Origin: Nymphaea colorata
Taxonomy: Eukaryota; Streptophyta; Magnoliopsida; Nymphaeales; Nymphaeaceae
Length of the DNA: 64,000 nucleotides
Direction of reading: 5' to 3'
Assembly: GCF_008831285.2 (NCBI RefSeq)
Contig: NC_045149.1
Coordinates: forward strand, 9,452,417-9,516,416
The stretch's first letter is position 1. Each line of letters begins with the position of its first letter. A model generated the notes under the pieces. The model had not been told where the DNA came from. It saw only the letters and a program-made list of their open reading frames with translations, and made no database searches. Made by a program: the position numbers and the translations under genes. Positions 44,859 through 58,200 of the stretch are shown in pieces.

Positions 44859-46745
44859 ACGTGTATATTTCAGTCCTTTAATTATATACATACATACATA
44901 CATGTATATTTCAGTCCTTTAGTTGTTTGCATTCCATTTAATTCAAAGGCCTTTGTTGTCTTGCTGCACCTATCGTACTAGTCATTATAAAAAGGAGTAT
45001 TAACAAGAGGTCATGACAAAACTGTTTGCAAAAATGGGCTGTTGTTTCAGCCAACAGTCAAGTGCAAAGTCATGGAATTTTAATGGCATCTCTTTCAAAC
45101 AAGCTACGAAAATGCCTCGAACAAAACTTGCAGACATTTAATTACCTGTGCAATGTGAATCTAAAACTTTTGTTCAACCCGACCAAAGCATGATATAAAT
45201 ACTTGGCATTATAATGCTAGCTATTCTAATATTGGACATTCTAAGAAGTTTCTACGTTATAACATTTGATGTATACATTTCCACCAAGAAAGAATTTCTA
45301 AAATACTTCATAGTTGGTGCCAATTCATTCAATTAGAGCATAGCAAAAAAATTTCAAGAAGTGAAAATGGTGAGACTCATATTTCAATGGTTGAATTTTA
45401 GTCCATTTTAGTAGCACTAGATAACGAACATGACCGCAAGCATGTGAAGAAATTTTCAAGTTGGTAGTGGTTTTAACTTAGGTAGAGAAGGAGATGTCGT
45501 CTCTAAATTAAAAAAGTTCAATTTTTCATTTTCTAGGGAGTTCTAAGTTATGTTGCACCATAATTCAGAGGGAGGAGTAGAAAAGTCTTGTAAAAGAAGT
45601 GTCCACCTCAATAGCAGAATACATGCTCTGCATAAGAATAGTATGGTGATAGTTTAAGAACCGAAAAGAAAAAAGTTTATAGAAAAAATTAATCTTCAAA
45701 ATGTAACAAACAAATACCCAAATATCATTTTGATCGAGTAAATACGTGAATAAGTAATGAAATAAAGCCTGAATAGTTGTCAAATGAACATTAACTTTTC
45801 AAAATGAGACCTGAAAAGTGACAATTTAAATATGAAATTTTACCTGGAAAGCGAAGTAGGAGGCAAATGAATGTCATCAATCACTGATAAATGTCAGTTA
45901 TACTGTGACTCACTAGGATTAGTAGAAGTCCTACCAATTAAGTGAACTTTACCAACCTTTGCATTTGAAATAGTTTGTTGTTCCATTGCTTGGAGGGACA
46001 TTATAAATAAGATATCAGAGGGTAAACATCATCGCTTCTATGCATCTAACATAGTTTATGGACATGAACATTTTTGAAGAAAAAAAGTTACATAGGGCAC
46101 AAGACGAAGCACAATATCACGTAACATTTTACATGCAGGTTCAAAGGTTGTCAATTTCATCAATGCAATAAACATATATGACATTTAAACTAGGAGCTCC
46201 ACTTTTAAGCACATGTGCATTTCTGAATAATATTTGTTGCTTGCAATAGAATTGATGAACATGAAATGCATGGAGCAAAGTATGTTGTTTGGTAGTTTCA
46301 TGATAGTTAATGACATAACTCATTAAGTCAACAACAAAGATACCTCTTGCACCAGTGCTATAAGAATGTGATAATTTGTAAATATACTGCAGAATTTAGG
46401 ATTATTGACAAACAAGATATTGATATTACCATGAAAAGTAGCACCAAAATTTAGCCTCACAACATTTTTGTCAAACAACTGAATACAAATGCAACAATTT
46501 TGAGAGGCACATTGAACTTCTCATGATTGAAGTGAAAAAAAAAACAAGAAAATAAGGTTATAACACCTCTCAAAGAAGCCCCTTTTTCACATAATCCAAC
46601 TCCGATTTATTTGGTGCCTATGAGCAATTTATATATCATAAATATCAGGCTGTTTTGTGAACTCATGTAGTTCTTTTACTTTAGACAAAACTTAAAATTT
46701 CATGTTTCAAAAGAACATGTCAACATTACAGCTTCAAATGAAAAT
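43736..46745. other. AT-rich non-coding remainder of unit B
   Basis: Counterpart of 33986-36993. No supported gene. It contains a long AT microsatellite at 44820-44856 that is absent from unit A. Confidence 0.55.
44820..44856. repeat. (AT)n microsatellite
   Basis: Pure AT run. In unit A the same position (near 35110) has only a short AT-rich stretch, so it expanded after the duplication. Confidence 0.9.
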
Positions 46746-48584
46746 TTTGTGATGTCATAAAGCATATAAAAATATATTGATAGAGCAATCTCACTTCATT
46801 TGGCAACATATATAAGACATTTAATTGCCACTTGCATAAGTTTTGGTATCTTAGGTGACAAGCATTTAGCCTCACAACATTTTTGTCAAACAACATATAG
46901 GTTTAATTAGACACAAGATTGCTAAATGCTCATGTCTCACAAATTTGGAGTACCATATGACAACATTTTTCTTCATACAATATAAAACTTATTGGCGTGC
47001 ATATGAACACCTAAAATCATGCAAGTAAGGAATAGTTGCAATTCATCAGTTATTTGTTTAGACACATGAAGCACAAATATTTTTTTATTTCTAGATGAAA
47101 ATATTTTAGATAGATAAGCAAAATCTCTCACAAGAGGCCCAAGACATTGCTAGGGGCAGGTTCTACAAAACCGAGAAGTATGTGCTTTTGATACAATGTG
47201 TGGAAGCATGTTTGAATGTTGAAAAATGAGACAGTAAATCTCATTTGCAAACAATACATTAATAGAGTGCATTTGGTAATGTTTGAAACATAGTGTTCCA
47301 TAAATACGTTCCAAATGGACAAATTCATGGCACACTGAATTCCTATTACGAAACATCCTCATGGGTCATATAAGGTAGCAAAACTTTTGTTTGTAGTCTA
47401 GATATGCATCTTCAGCTTCTTTTGAAAGGTAGCAACATCTTTGTTGTCTAAATGGGTGTCATCCATACTCCATAATTTGCATTTGTGATTTGTTTTTTTT
47501 TCTTCATGTGAACACGATCAATATATGTCTGCCAAAGTAAATACTCACATTTAAGCAAAGTGATTTTATGGTCAAAGAGAAAAAATATGCTTAATTATGA
47601 CAAAACCAATTTGTAGATCTAGCAAGACGAAATGAATATGATGAAGCATGAAAGAAAAAAATCAAAATGTTCTTTTTGATATGATTTCTTATCATCCAAA
47701 CAATACATTCATTCACATCCAATTTGAAGAAAAGAAAATATTTAGATAATTCTTTTATCTAGGAATAATTTTAATCTTTACATGATTAAAATATTAATTC
47801 CAAGATAAATCCTTAATCCATCATGGCATTAAGAAAAAAATTAATTGCATAACATTGTTTAAAGAACTCATTTTCGGATAAAATCTGAAAATATTCTTCC
47901 AATGGAAGTTGCATTTCCTATTAAATATGCAGCTTAGCCCATGCAAACCAATAGAAGGCAGGGGAGCACCACATATGTGAAGGCAATCCATAAAATACCA
48001 AATACATTATAGAGAAAATCTACTGACAAGATAACTTGAAAACTCTACAAGAGCAGCAGAAATCCCTTTAGGGACAATTCATCAAGTAAAGCATAATAGT
48101 TGTAGAGAGTAAAGTAGAATGGTTAGAACAAGATGTAAAATAAACTTGTCACGAAAACCTTTTGCACTTATTGCAACTTCAAATGTTAGTAGGAGATCCA
48201 TAATTAAGACCTGAAATCTTGGAAACCATGCTCTCAACCTGCATATAATCAATGGTCTTATTCTAGAATTCGGTGTTTGCTATCCATAACATTAATTCTA
48301 GGATTAAAGACCAATTATTTTACCCAAGTTGCCTTTGGCTAGCCAAAGTCACATAATTTCGAAGCAAGAAGCAGCAGCTCCATCCAAGAGAGAATTCTCA
48401 AGTTTAAGATCTATATGACATACCTCCCGAAACAAAGATACAAACAAAAGTGAAGTGGCAGTACAAGCATCATGTCATGATAAACATGTGCATTACTTTG
48501 GAAATAGGAAGTAGATAGGACAACACTTATGAAACTATATCTAAGTTCTCAAAGAGAAAATGAAAGTGAAAGTATAGAGGATTC
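46746..48584. other. intergenic, nothing recognised
   Basis: AT-rich with only short ORFs lacking family resemblance. TTTAGCCTCACAACATTTTTGTCAAACAAC near 46866 repeats a segment of unit B at about 46453 (and unit A near 36717), a small local duplication. Confidence 0.5.
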
Positions 48585-48782
48585 CAGTGACGAAGTCGCA
48601 CATGGGCTCGTGCGGGCAGTTGCCGATACCTACCTTTCAATGTTTTTTTTATTTTCACATTAACCTCTTCAGATGTTTGCTCTATTATATGTATAATATG
48701 TATAACAGTATAAGTGCTCATTCGAACATGAAAATCTGTGAACGAGTGTCCTTTCAAAAAAAATATTCTGGCTCCAGCACCG
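48585..48782. mobile_element. hAT-type MITE, CAGTG family (copy 6), with TSD, upstream of bystin
   Basis: 198 bp. Starts CAGTGACGAAGTC. The reverse complement of its right end is CGGTGCTGGAGCCAG. Flanked by GAGGATTC (48577-48584) and GAAGATTC (48783-48790), an 8-bp duplication with one mismatch. The ORFs reading through here on both strands are by-products of the element. Confidence 0.8.
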
Positions 48783-48790
48783 GAAGATTC

Positions 48791-49253
48791 TACTTTGTTT
48801 CTGGATATGGAGATATTTCTTGCCTCGATAACACAAAGAACTTGAAGGATCCGCAAAGAGGAAAAGTTATCCAGCCTACGCCTAACGACATTTCTTCTTG
48901 TGTTTATCTCGTGGACGTGCTCTCATGCAACAACATAACGGTGCCCATAGTGCATAGTTTGATGCAAAATATACCAATACAAGTTCATTCGAACTGGCGC
49001 TGTTGTTAAAAGTTAGGATTTCTAACTGTGTCACTTCAATACGAAATTTAATCGAAAGAAATGTAAAAATTATGAAACACGATAAAGGGGCTGTCGCGGG
49101 TTTCGTCGTGATGGTTGGATCCAGTAGCTCATACTCAATCCGCTTATTCCCCGCACTCCAAGTGCAAGCCCTAGACGAAGCTGCTGCCAACGCTCGGAGG
49201 CGGGAGAGACAGGGGAGTGCAAGAGAGAAGAAGAAGAAGAAGAAGCACTGAAT
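48791..49253 (+). promoter_or_regulatory. bystin upstream region and probable 5' leader
   Basis: GC content rises toward the start codon and the last about 60 bases are GA-rich (GAGAGAAGAAGAAGAAGAAG), as in many plant 5' leaders. No convincing TATA box. AAGCCCTAGA near 49168 is one or two bases off a telo-box (AAACCCTA), an element known in plant ribosome-biogenesis promoters. The long minus-strand ORF over this interval is antisense to the leader and exon 1 and is not called. Confidence 0.45.
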
Positions 49254-52200
49254 ATGGCGGGAAAGCGAAGAAAGGAGAATCAGCATGGGGAAGCAGCAGC
49301 ATCCGAGCGTTCCTCCTCTAAGAGGCGTTCCCAGCCTTCTAAGCACCGGCGCGACCGCCACGGAGCGGAAGCAGACGATGAGGAACAGGAGGTAAGGCTT
49401 ACTCGCAAAAACCGTTCCCCCCTTTTTAACCAAGTTGCTTAATTTTTCTCCATTGTGACCATCATCTTCTTCTGTCCTTGTGATGTGAAAAAGCAGTATC
49501 TGGAACCCAAGTTGAGCTCCAGGATCTTGGAGGAAGCCCTAAACCAGCAGAAAGAAATCCTTGCGGAGGAAGAAACACAGAAGACGGGCTCCACGAGTAC
49601 GCGCCATGCGTTCACAGCCGCAGCCGTAGAAGCGGCAATAACTCGTCTAGGAGAACTAGATAACGATGATGATGACGATTTCTCTGAGACACAAAGCCAG
49701 TATGACGGATACCATGTATGTTATTTATCATGTTACCGCGCGAGCTGCTTTTTCTCTCGTCTCCGTGTGGATGGTTGTTGATGCTTTCTGCTTTAATCTG
49801 AAATGTATTTGTTTAGGAGATTGACGAGGAGGATGAAAAGGTTTTGGCCACGTTCATGTCGAAAGATGCTGGGCCTCAACGCACTTTAGCTGATCTCATC
49901 ATCCAAAAAATCAAGGAGAAAGATGCTCAAGTTGCCTCTGGTAAGATATATCTTATATGTTTTAAGCTAATAATTGTAGCAACAGCATGCGGAAGAAAGC
50001 TTTGGTTCGTGTTCTGTGGTTCCGTTCACCCGTTTTGTGCTATATGTGGCTCTGGATGTCCAAATGAGATGTCATGTCACTTTTGCAGCAATTCATCTTT
50101 CATAGACCATGTAAAATTAAATCTAGAAATGAACTTGGATACACCATGCAATTTTTTGGTTACTGAAATAACAGTCCGCTTCTATTTTTTCCTCGTTAAT
50201 CTAAGTAGCACACTTTTTTTTTTTCATAACTTCTTCTTTTGTGAAATGCATAAAACTGGCCGATGTCTTCTTGTCTAAAGCACATTTGGATTAACATCAC
50301 GGATGATGGTCATTTCTATACAGTATAGACATACTGTTTTTTAAATGTCAGCTATCTGATTAACCATCATAGTGGACATTTTCGGTGCCACAAGCTAATG
50401 TAGTATGGGGTTTCCTGCCATAATAGGTGCTTGGCCTATTGTCTTGGAAGCTTCAGATTGATTTTAAAGCTAGCGAGTATTGGTAAAGATGATAGTCAAA
50501 TAGTTGCAAAATAATTGACTATGTTCTTCATTTTGCTTCATTGCTGATAAATGAAAGGACTAATGTGGCACTAATCTTGATTTCTTGAAGATGTATGTTA
50601 TCCAATAGAAGTATTTCTTAATTTGCTAGTAGATAAAAGCAGCTAAACCCTAAAGTCCTAAACCCTGAAATTGTTAAGATGTACGGATGCTGGTCTTAGC
50701 TTTACAAGTGTAATTGTTTCTTGATAGTGAAAGTTTAAATATTGTATACTTCTTCCTCACGTATCACCGTTATAGGGATTCATGCCATAATCACATAAGC
50801 TTTCAAAGGATTGAATTTAGTTGTCAAGGCGGCCAGCCGCTGCCTGGAGTCCCCTAGGCGAGCCTAGCCTAAAAAGGTGTCCAAACACATTGCAATTTTG
50901 CTTAGTTATTTTTAATTCTAAAATGTTAACTTGATGTTTTATGTGTTAAGTACTTAAGTTAGCAAGTTAGGATTAGTCAAAATCAACTTAGAAAAGAACA
51001 AATAAAAGTCACCTTCCATGTTGAAATTAATCAGTTATGGAAAGTTGGAAATCAATTCAGTTACTTAATCAGTTATTTTTAAGAAGGGAAGCTGAAAAGT
51101 CACCTTCCATGGACTAGGTGTGCTGGCGCCTAGTCCAGCCTAGGCGCCAACACCAAACCCCTCACCTAAGTTATGGACTTAGGCGAGGCGAGGGCTGTGG
51201 ACTCACGCCTAGTCCGTGACTATGCATCGCCTTGACAACTAAGGGATGGAACAATTTTCACAAATCTTGTGGTTGTGTTTTATCAGGAAGTTTCTTCCTC
51301 ATATTAAAATTTAAATGATAAGTTTGTTTTCCTTGGGAAAATATTGGAAACTCAAAAATTTTAAAAATGTAAAAGATAATAAAAAAATTAATGAAAATTT
51401 GAGTCTTTTGCTAATTTGCTTACAAAAGATCAATCGAAATCCAAAATAGTTATTGAAATATGAAAAAATATTAAAAACATAGTAAAAATATTTTCTTCCT
51501 GAAAAAATGGAAATCACAAAAGAAGCATGATATTTTTCCTTTTGGTGGTTTTATTTTTATTTCTTTTCAAAGTGTTGCTAATTTTTCCTATTTCTTTTTT
51601 TCGTTTCTTTGTTCATGCTCTTTTGTTTCAAAAATGAATGGAAAATGTTTGTGACAGCATATGGAACATTTCTGTAGCCTGTATTGTTACACGTTGATGG
51701 ACTATGCTAAGGGCAATAAAGCGACTATATATATATGTATATAATTATGTTATTTCCTTTTGTTTTCTTACTCCCAATTCTTTCTTAACTAATATGGTTT
51801 TCTGTCACATTCAGAAGCTCGGCCGCTCCCTCAACTGGACAGCAGCATTATTGATTTATATAAGGGGTACCATTTTTTTTTCCCAGATAAATAATTAAAT
51901 TAGAGATCATATCATATGTTCTGTTTTTCACACTATAAAATTCATTTATTTTTTTAGAGTTGGCAAGCTATTAAGCAGATATACGACTGGTAAACTTCCA
52001 AAAGCATTCAAGGTTGTTCCTTCTCTTTCACTTTGGGAAGATGTGCTTTACCTGACAGAACCTGAAAAATGGTCACCAAATGCAATGTATCAAGCGACAA
52101 GGATATTTGCATCGAATTTGAGTGTCAAAAGAGCTCAACGTTTCTACAACTTAGTGTTACTGCCACGAGTTAGAGATGACATTCTGAAGAATAAGCGTCT

Positions 52201-55200
52201 GCATTTTGCTCTTTATCAGTCATTGAAAAAGTCGCTTTATAAACCAGCAGCCTTCTTTAAGGGTATCTTTTTGCCATTATGTCAGGTATATTCTCTTGAA
52301 TGGATGTCTGTCTGAAGTACTTTTGTTGTCATTCATTTCTTATGGATTGAATTTTTTAATCTATGATATGCTCAACAGCTGAAAGCATTGTGCTCCATTT
52401 AAGAACTTGTACTTGTTTTTGTCTTTTAGTTGTTGCTCCTCCTGGATGGTTCACAACTTTACATTTGAAATGCTTTTTGATGCCTCATAGTGTGAAAGAC
52501 TTCAATTATCTCAAAGTTCCTGGTGTTTGTTTCCTTTTGGGAAGCTTATATTCAGATTTCCTTTCTATATGTGTGTAGGAAAAAAGGGAAATTGTTGCTT
52601 TTACGAATTTGTCAAAGTTTAGGATTTTATGACTTGTTGAGTCTTTGTGTTCTGTATGAAGAGGTTTTGGTGAGATCACACTAGTGATTTCCTGTTGATG
52701 GTTAATGTAATTTTTTCAAGCATTAGTTTTGTACCTTTTGTGGTCTGAAGTAGGGCGAAACATTTTTTCACTTTCTTCTACAAGTGGTAGCCGGTGGCAG
52801 CTACCTCCACTAAAATGCAAATAAGAATAAGAAACAGTAACACACTCACACACACTGCCTTCTAGGGTTAACCAACCCTAAACCTTTCTTTTCATTAATC
52901 AGTAATGGCTCTTACGCCTGAACAGCCTTATATTGTGCGGCTGTAAGATGGGAAGATCCATTTATAAAGGATCCGACCCGACATTATTTACTATGTGACA
53001 CTACTGACTTCAGGTAATTGCATTCAAAATACCCATTTCCCTAATAGCTATCAACAAGGGTCTGCCTCCTGTATCAAGTACAGAAGTGTGTAGGGCTGTT
53101 GACTGTTCGTGTGCGAGTTCGAGCCGAGTTGAGCCAACTCGAACTTGGCTTGAGCTTGAGTGGAGTTCGATTGAATTAGCTCGAGCTCGAATCGGGTCGA
53201 GTTATTAAAGCTAGAACTTGGCTCGATTCGAGTTGTGGCCGAAGATTGGCTTGAGCCGAGCCAAGCATTTCAATAAAAAAATTTATTTTTTAAACACAGA
53301 GGGGGGATATAGATTTGAACATGGAACCTCCCACATACCAGTCACGTGCATACCCATTTGAGCAATCTACCTTTTTTGATAATTTTATGAAATGTATTTT
53401 ATATATTTCTTTCTTGAGCTTAACCGAGTTCAACCGAACCAAGCTCACTTAACTCGAGCTTGACTCGTTTAGGTTGTCTAGTTCATTTCTTAACTCGAAC
53501 TCGACTCGTTTAATAAACGAGTCGATTTCGAGTCAAGTTTATCGAACGAGTTCGAGTTAGCTCGATTCGTTGAACAGCTCTAGAAGTGTGGCATTCTTTT
53601 CCACCATTGTCCACTGAATCCATGAGCATAGTACCAGGAGCAGTACACTATTAAGTGGTTCAAATTGAATGCCGCAGAGTCTCTTAGGCCATGTTTGTTT
53701 CCCTATGGATGTTCTAGGGGATCTGAGATGCATGCTGCCTTGTTAAAGACTCAGATTTGAGGTCCAATGTCTTCTCTTTTTTTTTTTCTCTTTCTTTCCA
53801 TCTTTTTTTTTGGTTGGATGGGGTGGGGGGTGGTTTCAGACCTCAAAACAGTGGAGCCAAGATCCATGGTGATCTCAGATCTGCACATTTCAAGTCTGTG
53901 TTAAAGAACATGACCTTAAGGTTCTATCCTCTGCTTCAATTTGCTAACAAAAGGCACAGTTTCCCATAGATTGGATGTTGCTTGGTAATGGAAGTCAATG
54001 GCATAAAAACAGACACCTGTGCACTAAGAAGTGTCTGAACACTATATGTTTAGCTGCCTCGTTCCCCTGTCTCTTGCGTGCTGAAACATTGCCTTGAAAT
54101 ATTCCATGCAACAATGGGCTTCATTTTAATGTATTTGCTTCAGTTTGTAAGGAGGCATACCTCCACTAAATCCACTTACATCAGTATTTTGAAGTATTTA
54201 ATGGTCTATATATTTTTGTATGTAACTGTTTATGTGCTTATATATGTGTGGCTATATTATAACATCTAGTTTTGCCGTTTATTAGTTTTTACATTATTTT
54301 TAACTGCTCAAGGCTCCTGGTCCAGCCAAGGTGTGGCTAGGCTTTAGGCTCTACTCATTGCTTATGCTGTGCCTAGACTATCATGTGTTTTATACAAATA
54401 CATAAGATACAATAGAAGTGAAGATACAATGGAATTACAATTTCTTCACGAAATCGTCATTAGAAAACTATTTGTCTGCATAGGATGTGTTCATACTGAG
54501 CAACAGTGAAATGGTGTTGGTGTTCCAGAGTATTCCAAAGCCCCTTGATGAATGTGAAGGCCTTTATGGCATTGAAATGATTCCTTATTCACTTTCTCTA
54601 ACTAATCATGCTTTCTTTCCGAACCTCCTAAAGAAACTAAATGTAATAGGGTTCCAGTTAATGCTTCTGTCTATATACGGAAGTTTAACTTTGGACAGAT
54701 TTGATCTTTTGTTTCTCTGATCACCATTAAGATGGAGTTGTCCTATATACTGGACAGGGGGCTATGCTATAGATTTCTGCACAAAATGCCTTAACTGGTA
54801 CATTGGTACTGCATGTTGCAAATTATCAAGAAGGATCTTATGGGACAATATTAGGCCTTTGGAAACTGCATGTATTAGCACATTATGAGGAATCTCTGAG
54901 GCTATTTTTTTTTCTTGTGCTAAGTTATTCTTTTTTCCATTTGAGAAACATGCTTCAAATTGTATGCAGTCAGGTACTTGCTCCCTTAGGGAAGCTGTTA
55001 TAATCGGAAGTGTAATTCAGAAAGTATCCATTCCACCACTTCATTCAAGGTATTCAGTCTACGTCACCAGGGTGCGTCCTTTTTGGACCCGCACCCACGT
55101 CGCGGGTGCGACCTGGATTCGCACCCAGAGTGAGTTGGGTGCGGTTAACTGCACCATCTCAGTAATCTTTTCAAGTTTGTAACATCCAGTAAGTATTTAT

Positions 55201-58200
55201 GAGATTGTAGTTTGATGACATAAATCTGTTTGTGCAATGCAGTGCTGCTTTGATGAAAATAGCTGAGATGGACTACTGTGGCACAACCAGGTATAATAGT
55301 TGACCTTTAGGCACCAGAAACATACTTCATGCAATTTCAAGAGTAAAAAAAGGTCTTGCAGTTCATTTAAGTAGCTATCACAATGAAAAAGGTGGTTGAT
55401 CTGGGTGGAACTCATAGTCATAAATATATCATTCTCGGATTGGAAATGGCATGATTTTTCTTGTGTATTTTTCAGTGAAATTGGTTTTTCTCGGAAAAGT
55501 CTCAGCCAAACCTTGTTAAAAAATGATAAAAAATAGGAAAAAATAAAATATATGAGAAACTAATAAGAAGACCTAAAAACAACTAGGTAAAATGTTAACT
55601 AATGTCTTAATGATGATAAAAATTTATGATCAATAATTTAGTTTAACTTTAAATTTGAGTTTGTGATGATATTAACATTAAGAAAGAGAAAAATGAAAAA
55701 AAGCAAAAAAATGGGATAAATTTTCTTTCATGTTTTTTTGAAAAAATATTTTTTTCGTTTTTTTCACTTTTCTCAATGATGTTTTTGAAAATATTGTGAT
55801 ATTTGTGGCACTGGTGGAACCATAATGCTGTGATCCAAAACTTACTCAAAGCTAGGGATTGTGTATTCTGTTCACTATTCATTATATAACAATCTCCGTC
55901 AAATCTCTATGAGAGACGTCTAAACTTGATCTTTTGCATGTTCAAGTCAATAGTATATGGAAGTTTCAAGGTTCTTCAAAGTCAGATATCAAATATGTTG
56001 ATATTTTCACGGGAGCATATTATAAACATTTACAGCCTCAGATTTCATTTGTTTGTGGTTTTCTTTAAGTTTATACAGGGCAAAATATGCCATCTGCAAA
56101 GAATACATGCATGAATTGAAAGTGGTCTCAAGTCTCAGTGGTCTGAAGGTGACCAAGAAGTCAAGCTGGCACTGACATGCAAATCCAAGTATCTGCAGAA
56201 GGTGACCAAGGAGTTATGAGGAAATAGTGCTACTCGTTACCTTGTAATGAGGGAAAAGCATGACTGTAAATATAACAAAAGAAGAGAAGATTGTGAAGAT
56301 GTCTAGGACTTTGGGATTGGGGGTTTAGGCATTGGAGAAAACGACATTGCATGTCAAAGATATAAAAAGCAAACTTAGTATTATTATAAAATAATAAAAA
56401 TAAAAAATAGGACATCCGATATTGAGAAATATTGATTCATGAGTGGCGTCATGATTTTATTTCTTTTCTTGCGACTATATATTTCTATGGCTAAAATTGG
56501 AGGTGCTCTGATCCTTTTGTTGCTTACTTATTTTGCAGCTATTTCATTAAGCTTCTCCTGGACAAGAAGTATGCATTGCCTTATCGTGTGCTTGATGCTG
56601 TTACTGCACATTTTATGAGATTCCTGGATGATGAAAGGGTTATGCCAGTGATATGGCACCAGTCACTCCTTACATTTGTACAAAGGTTGAATTCTTAGAC
56701 CAAATTATGTGGTTGTTGTTTTTTGATGATGTGCCTGAAGCACTGACGGCTTAAAGTCATGGTCACAAAAAACACGTTATTTTCGAAAAAAACGCGAAAA
56801 AACCCAAGAAAATGAAATGCCATTTAAAACTTAAAAAAACACGTTTTTTTTTTCACTTTTTTTCATTTTTTAATGCCAAACAGCTTTTTTTTCATTTTTT
56901 ATTTTTTATTTGTTGCAAATCTACTTATCTTTTGATGTTTGTGTTATTATTTTCTCACTTATTTTAGTTTTCCCCCATTTTTAGTTTTTTTAATTAAAAA
57001 AATAACGTTTTTTCATGTTTTTTTTCAAGCCCACCGTATTATACCTGAGAAAAACCTTGCCATTTAAAACTCCGAGACGTTATTTGTGACTATGGCTTAA
57101 ACATCGCCGCATCAATGGCTTTTTAAAAGTCAAACTGATAGAACTAGCACTTTTTGAAAAAACGAACTTCTGATGTTGCAGTAGATTAGTCATCCTATCT
57201 GTTTGATTTAATGCTTATGATTCATGCTGATTGTTCTTGTTCATGATATAGGATCCCCCCTCTCTCTCTCTCTCTTCTAGGAGAGATACTTTTGCAAAAC
57301 TAACTATCACATGTCTGAAAACTGTGGATAAAAAATAACATTCTTCACAACCTGTTCATACAGATACAAAAATGAACTAGTGAAGGAGGATAAAAACAAC
57401 TTGGACCGTTTAATTCAACATCAGAAGCATTATCTGGTGAGCATTTCTTCCTTTCCATTACTAAAGGGGGATGTGTACATGTATATTTTTCTTCATATTC
57501 CAATGGAAATTCTCAATTTTGCTTTGTAGGTAACTCCTGAGATCCGTCGTGAGCTTAAGAATAGCCGGAGCCGTGGAGAGAAGGAGGATGATGCCATGTT
57601 GATTTATATCCTTATAAGATTGCTTTCATATTTTCATATTTGGGGCTAAGTCTATTAATTTACCTATGTATTTCTCTGGTGCCATTATCTGCAAATTATG
57701 CTGCTATCTTTTTGGTCACATTCTTGATATTTTGCAGTTAAACATGGTTTTTATGTTTGTGTTCTTTTGAGTCTTGAAATTTGTTCATATGATTATGATA
57801 GTAATGCATAGCTATGTATATATGCTTGGCTTATGTGAACATCTAGCTTCTGGTTAATTCCTTAAGCCAGAGTACTGTTCATTAGCTCTTAAAACGTGTT
57901 AATGAAACCGCCACTTGCTTGATGGCTACTTCAGCTTCTGTGAAGTGTGAAACACATATGTGTTAATGCAGGGTCATCATTGGTCTTCTTCTCCTGGTTT
58001 CAGTTATGCTACATTGGGAAAAATTGTCGACCTTTCAAGTTTTAATGATGTTTATTGTGTCTTTTATTTTATATTGATGGAGTGAATATTTATTCCCTTA
58101 TTGTGGGTAGCTGCAGTAGATATTCTGCTGGTTTCTTTGAATTGTTCGATGTCATTATGATACTATGCAGGAAATTTAGTATTATAAGCTGAAATGGGGG

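Larger units (their letters stand above)
40250..46745. repeat. tandem duplication, unit B
   Basis: Second unit of the duplication starting at 31558. It begins inside the MITE (TTTGCAAGAACAA), so it has no left LTR. It runs through copia fragments, LTR, the SDH2 fragment and about 3 kb of AT-rich sequence to ACAGCTTCAAAT at 46730-46745, where similarity to unit A ends. Confidence 0.85.

Noticed and set aside
48882-49433. 183-codon minus-strand ORF opposite the bystin leader and exon 1
   Set aside because: It is antisense to a well-supported exon, is Cys/Ser/Leu-rich, resembles no family and exists because exon 1 is GC-richer.
50640-50675. AAACCCTAAAG and CTAAACCCTG in bystin intron 3 as functional telo-boxes
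   Set aside because: Telo-boxes act near transcription starts. These are about 1.4 kb inside the gene, so chance is the simpler explanation.
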